Assembly (NCBI RefSeq): GCF_042434745.1
Contig: NZ_JBHLSS010000114.1
Length of the DNA stretch: 23,188 nucleotides
Direction: 5' to 3' (one strand)
Origin: Azotobacter paspali
GTDB taxonomy: Bacteria; Pseudomonadota; Gammaproteobacteria; Pseudomonadales; Pseudomonadaceae
The translations under genes and the position numbers were made by a program. The notes under the pieces are model-generated. The model did no database searches, was not told the origin of the DNA, and saw only the letters and a program-made list of their open reading frames with translations. Shown piece by piece: positions 15,785 to 22,197 of the stretch (position 1 is the stretch's first letter; each line of letters opens with the position of its first letter).

Positions 15785-16306
15785 ATGAATATTCGTACTG
15801 CGGGCGATATATGCGAAATGCGTAATGGCAAGGCGTGGTATCTCGTGCAGTGCAAGCCTCGTCAGGACGAGCGTGCCGAAGACAATCTGAAGCGCCAGGG
15901 TTATGAATACTTTCGTCCGCAATGCCTGCGGGAGCGCCTGATGCATGGCACCCTGCGGGTCCAGAGCGAATCGCTGTTCCCCGGTTATCTGTTCATCCGC
16001 CTGGCTGCCGATGCCAACTGGGCTCCGCTGCGCTCGACGCGCGGGGTGAGTCGTCTGGTCAGCTTCGGCGACATGCCGCTATCGGTTAGTGACGAGTTGG
16101 TCGCCGAGCTGCAACGACGCATCGAGTCATCGCCCGAGCCAGCTCTGAAGCCTGGCGACAGGGTACGGATCATCGCGGGAAGCTTCACGGAGTTGGATGC
16201 CATCTTTCTGGCGCTGGATGGTGAGGAGCGGGTTACGCTATTGATGAGGTTGCTCCATCGCGAGCACCGATTGAGTCTGCCTTTGGCAGACATACGCAAA
16301 TACTGA
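15785..16306 (+). CDS. rfaH: RfaH-type transcription antiterminator (NusG paralogue)
   Basis: The product (173 aa) is a specialised NusG-like elongation factor. In E. coli RfaH binds RNA polymerase paused at an ops element and lets it read through long LPS, capsule and toxin operons. The NGN domain starts at AWYLVQCKPRQDERAEDNL (about 17-35) and has LFPGYLFIRL and RSTRGVSRLVSFG, which match RfaH LFPNYLFV and ATRGVSHFVRFG. A short C-terminal KOW-type domain begins near GDRVRIIAGSF. Start choice: ATG 15785 has GGGGTGA 8 bases upstream. GTG 15773 or ATG 15818 are alternatives, the last closest to the E. coli N-terminus. It sits directly before the rfb genes, so those are its likely target. Confidence 0.88.
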   Translation: MNIRTAGDICEMRNGKAWYLVQCKPRQDERAEDNLKRQGYEYFRPQCLRERLMHGTLRVQSESLFPGYLFIRLAADANWAPLRSTRGVSRLVSFGDMPLSVSDELVAELQRRIESSPEPALKPGDRVRIIAGSFTELDAIFLALDGEERVTLLMRLLHREHRLSLPLADIRKY

Positions 16307-16530
16307 TGATTCCCCGCTCAGGGATTGCTGGTTCGCGAGTGGTCGGCTCGTTGGGGGAGCCCCGCATTTTTGAAAACTGGCGGTCGGATTTTGAGCGGCT
16401 ATTTTTGCAGGCTGGTACGGCCGACTATTGGCAAGCTGTATGACTTGCCGTTTCGATTGAGATAAAGCCGGTGTATTCCGGCAGACGCACCGGCATCATC
16501 GGCCGGGTGCATCGGGAGAGCTTTAAGGAC
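16307..16530 (+). promoter_or_regulatory. rfb operon leader with ops-like element
   Basis: The 224 bp between rfaH and rfbB are free of genes. GGCGGTCG at 16379-16386 differs from the E. coli ops core GGCGGTAG in one base, and lies about 145 bases before rfbB on the coding strand, where an RfaH recruitment site would be expected. I could not find a full JUMPstart sequence or a clear sigma-70 promoter. The assignment is inference from the neighbouring rfaH and one near-match. Confidence 0.35.
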
Positions 16531-17586
16531 ATGACTATTCTGGTAACAGGCAGCGCAGGCTTCATCGGGGCGAACTTTGTCCTGGACTGGCTGCACCAGC
16601 ATGACGAGGTGGTTGTCAGCTTGGATAAGCTGACTTATGCCGGTAATCTGAACAATTTGAAAAGCCTGGAAGGCGATGAGCGACATTTTTTTGTCAAGGG
16701 CGATATAGGCGATTCGAAGCTGGTCGCCGAGCTTCTGGTGGAATACCAGCCGCGGGCCGTCGTCAATTTTGCGGCGGAGTCCCATGTGGATCGTTCGATT
16801 CACGGCCCGGAAGATTTCATCCAGACCAATATCGTGGGAACCTTCCGGCTACTCGAAGCCGTACGTGCCTATCATGCTCAACTGCATGACAGTGCCGCTG
16901 CTTTCCGTTTCCTGCATGTCTCGACGGACGAGGTATACGGCTCGCTGGAGCCCGCCGACCCGGCGTTCACCGAGCGGAACCGCTACGAACCGAACAGTCC
17001 CTATTCGGCCTCCAAAGCCGCTTCGGACCATCTGGTCCGAGCCTATCACCATACTTATAAGCTGCCGGTGTTGACCACCAACTGCTCGAATAATTATGGA
17101 CCGTATCATTTCCCGGAAAAGCTCATCCCGCTGATCATTCACAACGCATTGTCGGGCAAGCCCCTGCCCATTTACGGCGATGGCCAGCAAGTCCGTGACT
17201 GGCTATACGTGAAAGACCATTGCAGCGCGGTTCGCCGGGTGCTGGAAGCGGGAAAACTGGGTGAAACCTATAACGTCGGAGGATGGAACGAAAAGACCAA
17301 CCTCGATGTAGTGCATACCCTGTGCGATATCCTCGATCAGGAGCGGCCGCGTGGCGACGGCCGGAGCTATCGCGAGCAAATCACCTTCGTCAAGGATCGT
17401 CCCGGACACGATCGTCGCTATGCCATCGACGCGACCAAGCTCGAGCGCGATCTGGGCTGGAAACCGGCGGAAACCTTCGAAAGCGGTATACGCAAGACCG
17501 TTCGCTGGTATCTGGACAACCAGGGCTGGGTCGAAAACATCACCAGCGGTGCTTACCGCGACTGGGTGAGCAAACACTACCAATGA
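16531..17586 (+). CDS. rfbB: dTDP-glucose 4,6-dehydratase
   Basis: The product (351 aa), also called RmlB, is the second enzyme of dTDP-L-rhamnose synthesis, turning dTDP-glucose into dTDP-4-keto-6-deoxyglucose with bound NAD. This is an extended short-chain dehydrogenase: GSAGFIGANF (7-16) binds NAD, STDEVYG (131-137) holds the Thr-Asp-Glu catalytic set, and Tyr158/Lys162 in PYSASKAASDH are the YxxxK pair. NNYGPYHFPEKLIPL follows as in the family. The start is ATG 16531, with GGGAGA at 16514-16519. An upstream in-frame ATG at 16471 would add 20 unrelated residues. The gene overlaps rfbD by 4 bases (ATGA). Confidence 0.96.
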   Translation: MTILVTGSAGFIGANFVLDWLHQHDEVVVSLDKLTYAGNLNNLKSLEGDERHFFVKGDIGDSKLVAELLVEYQPRAVVNFAAESHVDRSIHGPEDFIQTNIVGTFRLLEAVRAYHAQLHDSAAAFRFLHVSTDEVYGSLEPADPAFTERNRYEPNSPYSASKAASDHLVRAYHHTYKLPVLTTNCSNNYGPYHFPEKLIPLIIHNALSGKPLPIYGDGQQVRDWLYVKDHCSAVRRVLEAGKLGETYNVGGWNEKTNLDVVHTLCDILDQERPRGDGRSYREQITFVKDRPGHDRRYAIDATKLERDLGWKPAETFESGIRKTVRWYLDNQGWVENITSGAYRDWVSKHYQ

Positions 17587-18482
17587 AAATCCTGCTACTG
17601 GGAGCCAACGGTCAAGTTGGCTGGGAACTGCAACGGGCCCTGGCGCCATTGGGGCGGCTGGAGATCTGCGATCGTCTCCGAGCCGATCTGGACAGGCCGG
17701 AAAGCCTGGCCGCGCTGGTCGGGCGAATTCAGCCGCAGGTCATCGTCAATGCCGCCGCCTATACCGCCGTGGACAAGGCCGAATCCGACGCGGCCCGCTC
17801 GCGCCGGGTGAACGCCGAATCGGTGGAAGTGCTGGCGGATGCCGCGCGAAGTTGCGATGCCTGGCTAGTGCATTACTCGACCGACTATGTGTTCGATGGC
17901 TGTAAAGCCGCGGCCTATACGGAAGACGATCCCGTGGGGCCGCTGAGCGTCTACGGGCAGACGAAGCTGGAGGGCGAACAAGCTATTCAGGCTTCCGGGT
18001 GCAAGCACCTGATCTTGAGAACCAGTTGGGTATATGCCGCGCGCGGCAGCAACTTTATCAAAACCATGCTGCGCCTGGCCGCCGAGCGCGAAGAACTGCG
18101 TGTGATCGCCGATCAGGTCGGAGCACCGACCAGCGCCGAACTGATCGCCGATGTGAGCGCTCTGATTTTGTATCGGTTAAAGCATGATCGGGTATTGGCC
18201 GAGCAGGCAACGGGTGTCTATCACCTGACTGCCGCTGGCGAAACCAGTTGGCATGGCTACGCGCGTTTCGTCGTGGCCAAGGCTGCCGCATTGGATATGT
18301 CGCTCAAGGCGGGGCCCGACGACATCCATGCGATCGGTACCGGCGATTACCCGCTGCCGGCCCGACGCCCAGCCAACTCCCGGCTCGATACCGGCAAACT
18401 CCGACGTACCTTCGATCTGCATCTTCCACAGTGGGAATGTCACGTCGAACGCATGCTGCACGAACTCCTCGCTAAACCATAG
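17583..18482 (+). CDS. rfbD: dTDP-4-dehydrorhamnose reductase
   Basis: The product (299 aa, the usual length), also called RmlD, performs the last step of dTDP-L-rhamnose synthesis, the NAD(P)H-dependent reduction of the 4-keto group. GANGQVGWEL at 7-16 is the nucleotide motif, NAAAYTAVDKAE at 56-67 and YSTDYVFDG at 98-106 are family signatures, and Tyr124/Lys128 in VYGQTKLEGE form the catalytic pair. DYPLPARRPANSRLDTGKL near the C-terminus is also typical. The ATG at 17583 overlaps the rfbB stop by 4 bases. It is followed by a 92-bp gap with a perfect 8-bp hairpin before rfbA, the only loose junction between rfbB and wzt. Confidence 0.96.
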   Translation: MKILLLGANGQVGWELQRALAPLGRLEICDRLRADLDRPESLAALVGRIQPQVIVNAAAYTAVDKAESDAARSRRVNAESVEVLADAARSCDAWLVHYSTDYVFDGCKAAAYTEDDPVGPLSVYGQTKLEGEQAIQASGCKHLILRTSWVYAARGSNFIKTMLRLAAEREELRVIADQVGAPTSAELIADVSALILYRLKHDRVLAEQATGVYHLTAAGETSWHGYARFVVAKAAALDMSLKAGPDDIHAIGTGDYPLPARRPANSRLDTGKLRRTFDLHLPQWECHVERMLHELLAKP

Positions 18483-18500
18483 GGGCTGGCTCGCCTGTAT

Positions 18501-18520
18501 TGCCCGGCATGGGCCGGGCA
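18501..18520 (+). other. Hairpin between rfbD and rfbA
   Basis: TGCCCGGC (18501-18508) pairs perfectly with GCCGGGCA (18513-18520) around a 4-base loop. No T-run follows, so it is not an intrinsic terminator for the + strand. It could be a processing or pausing structure that sets the amounts of the flanking genes (inference). A TTGACA at 18558-18563 has no partner -10 box at a usable distance. Confidence 0.4.
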
Positions 18521-18574
18521 CTGTTGAAGGGGCATGCGCCTCATACCCGCTCGATACTTGACAGACACAAGCTC

Positions 18575-19456
18575 ATGAAACGTAAAGGCATCATCCTCGC
18601 CGGTGGCTCCGGTACCCGTCTGCACCCGGCCACCTTGGCCATATCCAAACAATTGTTGCCCGTCTACGACAAGCCGATGATCTACTACCCGCTGAGCACC
18701 CTGATGCTGGCTGGTATCCGCGACATCCTGATCATCTCTACCCCTCAGGACACCCCGCGTTTCACGCAACTGCTGGGGGATGGAAGCCAGTGGGGACTCA
18801 ATCTCGCCTATGCTGTGCAGCCCTCCCCGGATGGCCTGGCGCAGGCGTTCCTGATCGGCGAGGAGTTCCTCGGCAAGGCTCCGTCCGCGCTCGTGTTGGG
18901 TGACAACATTTATTACGGCCACGATTTCCAGGATCTTCTGCGCAATGCCATGGACCGCGAGCAGGGTGCCAGCGTATTCGCTTACCACGTATACGATCCC
19001 GAGCGCTATGGGGTCGTGGAGTTCGATGCGCAAGGGAAAGCCGTCAGCCTGGAAGAGAAGCCGGCACAGCCCAAGTCCAACTACGCGGTCACCGGGTTGT
19101 ATTTCTACGACCATCAGGTGGTCGATATCGCCAAGAGCATCAAGCCTTCCGCCCGCGGTGAACTGGAAATCACCGATCTCAATCGCATCTATCTGGAGCA
19201 GGGCACGCTCTCGGTGGAAATCATGGGCCGCGGTTACGCCTGGCTGGATACCGGCACCCATGACTCGTTGCTCGAGGCCGGCCAGTTCATCGCCACGTTG
19301 GAAAGCCGCCAGGGGCTGAAAGTCGCCTGTCCGGAAGAAATCGCCTTCCGACAGAAGTGGATCGATGCCGAGCAACTGGAAAGACTTGCCGATCCCTTGT
19401 CGAAGAATGGTTATGGCAAATACCTCAAACGCATCCTGGTGGAGACGGTTTACTGA
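18575..19456 (+). CDS. rfbA: Glucose-1-phosphate thymidylyltransferase
   Basis: The product (293 aa, the normal length), also called RmlA, joins dTTP and glucose-1-phosphate to start dTDP-L-rhamnose synthesis, and the end product usually inhibits it allosterically. The nucleotide-binding loop is GGSGTRLHP at 10-18. KQLLPVYDKPMIYYPLS follows at about 25-41. LGDNIYYG contains the metal-binding Asp110, and EEKP is at 160-163. The C-terminal GRGYAWLDTGTHDSLLEA is also diagnostic. The ATG at 18575 gives the usual MKRKGIILAGG start, but no strong ribosome binding site is visible before it. The stop overlaps the rfbC start by one base. Confidence 0.96.
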   Translation: MKRKGIILAGGSGTRLHPATLAISKQLLPVYDKPMIYYPLSTLMLAGIRDILIISTPQDTPRFTQLLGDGSQWGLNLAYAVQPSPDGLAQAFLIGEEFLGKAPSALVLGDNIYYGHDFQDLLRNAMDREQGASVFAYHVYDPERYGVVEFDAQGKAVSLEEKPAQPKSNYAVTGLYFYDHQVVDIAKSIKPSARGELEITDLNRIYLEQGTLSVEIMGRGYAWLDTGTHDSLLEAGQFIATLESRQGLKVACPEEIAFRQKWIDAEQLERLADPLSKNGYGKYLKRILVETVY

Positions 19457-20004
19457 TGAACGCCACCCCGCTCGATATTTCCGGTCTGGTCCTTTTCGAA
19501 CCCAAGGTGTTCGGCGATGACCGTGGCTTCTTTTTCGAAAGCTACAACCAGCGGCATTTCGAGGATGCCATCGGTCGTGCGGTGACTTTCGTCCAGGACA
19601 ATCATTCACGTTCCGCGCAAGGGGTATTGCGGGGCCTGCACTATCAGTTGCCACCCCATGCCCAAGGCAAGCTGGTGCGGGTCGTACAGGGTGAAGTGTT
19701 CGATGTTGCCGTGGACATCCGCAAGTCGTCGCCTACCTTCGGGCAGTGGACCGGGGTGCTGCTATCGGCGGAAAACAAGCGGCAGTTCTGGATTCCGGAA
19801 GGCTTCGCGCATGGTTTCGTGACGCTTTCGGAGACTGCCGAGTTCCTCTACAAGACGACCGACTATTACGCCCCGGACAGCGAACGAAGCATTCTCTGGA
19901 ACGATCCCGCATTGGCGATCGACTGGCGCGGCATCGAGGCTCCGCTGCTTTCCGGCAAGGACCAAAAGGCTCCGCTGCTCGCCGCTGCCGAGGTATTTCC
20001 ATGA
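19456..20004 (+). CDS. rfbC: dTDP-4-dehydrorhamnose 3,5-epimerase
   Basis: The product (182 aa), also called RmlC, epimerises carbons 3 and 5 of dTDP-4-keto-6-deoxyglucose, between the RfbB and RfbD steps. This is a cupin-fold protein. The catalytic base is His62 in GVLRGLHYQ, Tyr138 in the TTDYYAP segment is the usual acid, and QNKRQFWIPEGFAHGF-like sequence (about 107-121) is conserved (here ENKRQFWIPEGFAHGF). The ATG at 19456 shares one base with the rfbA stop, and the gene ends in an ATGA overlap with wzm. It completes the full four-gene rhamnose set in the order B-D-A-C. Confidence 0.96.
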   Translation: MNATPLDISGLVLFEPKVFGDDRGFFFESYNQRHFEDAIGRAVTFVQDNHSRSAQGVLRGLHYQLPPHAQGKLVRVVQGEVFDVAVDIRKSSPTFGQWTGVLLSAENKRQFWIPEGFAHGFVTLSETAEFLYKTTDYYAPDSERSILWNDPALAIDWRGIEAPLLSGKDQKAPLLAAAEVFP

Positions 20005-20840
20005 ATCCTCACGCGGCGCAACCGACTTCGCTGCTGGCTTTTACACGTAGTCTGTGGGCACACCAGTTGCTGATCCGGCAAATGACCCGACGCGAAGTGA
20101 TCGGCCGCTACCAGGGCTCCTTCCTGGGCCTGGGCTGGTCTTTTCTCAATCCCCTGCTGATGCTGTGCGTCTACACCTTCGTGTTCTCGGTGGTCTTCAA
20201 GGCGCGCTGGGGCGTGGCTCCGCAGGGCGGAGAGGAAAACGAGTTCATGTTCGCCATCGTGCTGTTCGTCGGCATGATCGTGCACACGCTGTTCGCGGAA
20301 ATTCTCAACCGTGCGCCGGGGCTCATCGTCAGCAACGTCAACTACGTCAAGAAAGTCGTCTTTCCCCTGGAGATACTGCCCGTGGTTTCGGTCGGTGCGG
20401 CGCTGTTCCACGCCTTGGTCAGTCTCGGGGTCTGGCTGCTCGCTTATGAGTTGTTCGTCGGCACACTGCATTGGCAGATGCTGCTGTTCCCCATCGTCGT
20501 TTTGCCTTTGGTGATGCTGGCCTTGGGACTCGCCTGGTTTCTCGCTTCGCTGGGAGTATTCCTGCGCGATGTGGGGCAGACCGTGGCGATCCTCACCACG
20601 GTCATGATGTTCTTGGCCCCGGTGTTCTTCCCGGTGGACAACCTACCGGAAGAGTTTCGTCCACTGATCATGGCCAATCCGATCACCTTCATCATCGAGC
20701 AGGCGCGCGGAGTGCTGATCAAGGGGCAGTTGCCGGATTTTGTTGGCCTGTCCTGGTACTTTGCCGCCGCTTTGATAGTGATGTGGGCTGGCTTCGCCTG
20801 GTTTCAGAAGACCCGCAAAGGATTTTCCGATGTGCTCTGA
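20001..20840 (+). CDS. wzm: O-polysaccharide ABC transporter permease
   Basis: The product (279 aa) is an ABC-2 type inner-membrane permease that would export undecaprenyl-linked O-polysaccharide to the periplasm together with Wzt. Six hydrophobic segments can be placed at about 47-67, 82-103, 126-150, 158-188, 194-213 and 249-268. An N-terminal amphipathic stretch (LLIRQMTRREVIGRYQGSFLG) before the first helix is typical of this family. The ATG at 20001 overlaps the rfbC stop (ATGA), and its end overlaps the wzt start by 11 bases. Teichoic acid or capsule exporters share the fold. The rhamnose genes and the partner with a C-terminal extension favour O-antigen. Confidence 0.9.
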   Translation: MNPHAAQPTSLLAFTRSLWAHQLLIRQMTRREVIGRYQGSFLGLGWSFLNPLLMLCVYTFVFSVVFKARWGVAPQGGEENEFMFAIVLFVGMIVHTLFAEILNRAPGLIVSNVNYVKKVVFPLEILPVVSVGAALFHALVSLGVWLLAYELFVGTLHWQMLLFPIVVLPLVMLALGLAWFLASLGVFLRDVGQTVAILTTVMMFLAPVFFPVDNLPEEFRPLIMANPITFIIEQARGVLIKGQLPDFVGLSWYFAAALIVMWAGFAWFQKTRKGFSDVL

Positions 20841-22185
20841 TGTGGCGATCAAGGTAGAAAGCCTGAGCAAATGCTTTCACATCTACGACAAGCCCCGTGA
20901 CCGCCTGCTGCAGATGCTTTGCCGAGGAAGGCGACAGTTCTTTCGCGAGTTCTGGGCATTGCGGGACGTGGCATTCGACATAAAAAAGGGCGAAACGGTT
21001 GGTATTGTTGGCCGTAATGGCAGCGGCAAGTCCACGTTGCTGCAGATCATTTGCGGCACCCTGACACCCACCTCCGGCCAGGTGCGAACCGATGGGCGTG
21101 TCGCCGCCCTGCTGGAATTGGGTTCGGGATTCAATCTCGAATTCAGTGGGCGGGAGAACGTCTACATGAATGCGGCGGTGCTGGGCCTGTCTAAAGAAGA
21201 AACCGATGCCCGCTTCGCCGAAATCGAAGCCTTTGCCGAGATCGGCGACTTCATCGACCAGCCGGTCAAGACCTATTCCAGCGGGATGATGGTGCGGCTG
21301 GCCTTTGCGGTGGCGATCAACGTCGATCCGCAAATCCTTATCGTCGACGAAGCATTATCGGTGGGCGACGAACTGTTCCAGCGCAAATGTTTCGCAAGGA
21401 TCGAAGCCATCAAGGCCAGTGGCGCGACCATCCTTTTCGTGTCGCATGCCGGCAGTACCGTCATCGAGCTTTGCGACCGAGCGATTCTGATGGATGGTGG
21501 CGATAAACTTGCCGAAGGATTGCCCAAGGCGATCATCGGCAAGTATCAGAAGCTCCTTTATGCGCCGGCGGACAAGGTCGAGGCGATTCGGGTTGCGATC
21601 GCTAGCGATGGTCACAAGGAGTCCCCATTCGTCGAAACTTCGACCGTGTTGCCGGAAACCCTGGAGCAGGGGCGAACCGAGCCTGAACTGGATGACTGTT
21701 TCGATCCGAATCTGCGCTCGCAAAGCGTATTGTCTTACGAGTCCCATGGGGTACTCATCGAGGCGCCGCAAATTTTCAATCTTGCCGGCGAACCAGTGAA
21801 TTGCCTCAAGCGTGGCAAGACCTATCGCTATACCTACCGGGCGAATTTTGCCGTCGGCGCTACCGGGGTCCGCTTCGGCATGATGATCAAGACCCTGGCT
21901 GGGGTTGAACTCGGTGGAGCGGCTAGTGCAGCCAGCCCGCAGGATGCCATTTCCCATGTGGAGAAAGGGACAGTCATCCAGGTCGAGTTCGCATTTCAGT
22001 GCAACCTCAATCCGGGCACTTACTTTCTGAATGCTGGTGTACTAGGCACGACAGGAGAAAGCGAAACCTATCTGCATCGTTTGCTGGATGCCTGCCTGTT
22101 CCGTGTATTACCGTCGGCGGACAAGACCGCTACTGGCGTCGTGGATTTCAAATGTGTCCCAGACTTCACTATTTCGAACGAATAA
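20830..22185 (+). CDS. wzt: O-polysaccharide ABC transporter ATPase with C-terminal domain
   Basis: The product (451 aa) has an ATPase domain (about 5-245) and an extra C-terminal domain. Walker A is GRNGSGKS at 61-68, the signature is YSSGMMVRLA at 149-158, Walker B is ILIVDE at 169-174, and the switch His is in FVSHAGS. A variable linker (about 250-310) leads to a beta-rich domain (about 311-451: GVLIEAPQIFNLAGEPVNCL, FGMMIKTLAGVELGG, NPGTYFLNAGV). This fits the Wzt C-terminal domain, which in E. coli O8/O9a binds the modified non-reducing end of the chain and couples termination to export. The ATG at 20830 has AAAGGA 7 bases upstream and overlaps wzm by 11 bases. Codon choice is less GC-biased than in the core genes. 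Confidence 0.92.
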   Translation: MCSDVAIKVESLSKCFHIYDKPRDRLLQMLCRGRRQFFREFWALRDVAFDIKKGETVGIVGRNGSGKSTLLQIICGTLTPTSGQVRTDGRVAALLELGSGFNLEFSGRENVYMNAAVLGLSKEETDARFAEIEAFAEIGDFIDQPVKTYSSGMMVRLAFAVAINVDPQILIVDEALSVGDELFQRKCFARIEAIKASGATILFVSHAGSTVIELCDRAILMDGGDKLAEGLPKAIIGKYQKLLYAPADKVEAIRVAIASDGHKESPFVETSTVLPETLEQGRTEPELDDCFDPNLRSQSVLSYESHGVLIEAPQIFNLAGEPVNCLKRGKTYRYTYRANFAVGATGVRFGMMIKTLAGVELGGAASAASPQDAISHVEKGTVIQVEFAFQCNLNPGTYFLNAGVLGTTGESETYLHRLLDACLFRVLPSADKTATGVVDFKCVPDFTISNE

Positions 22186-22197
22186 AAGATCAGGTGT

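Noticed and set aside
18558..18563. Perfect TTGACA as an internal promoter for rfbA
   Set aside because: The -10 position would fall inside rfbA and shows no TATAAT-like sequence.
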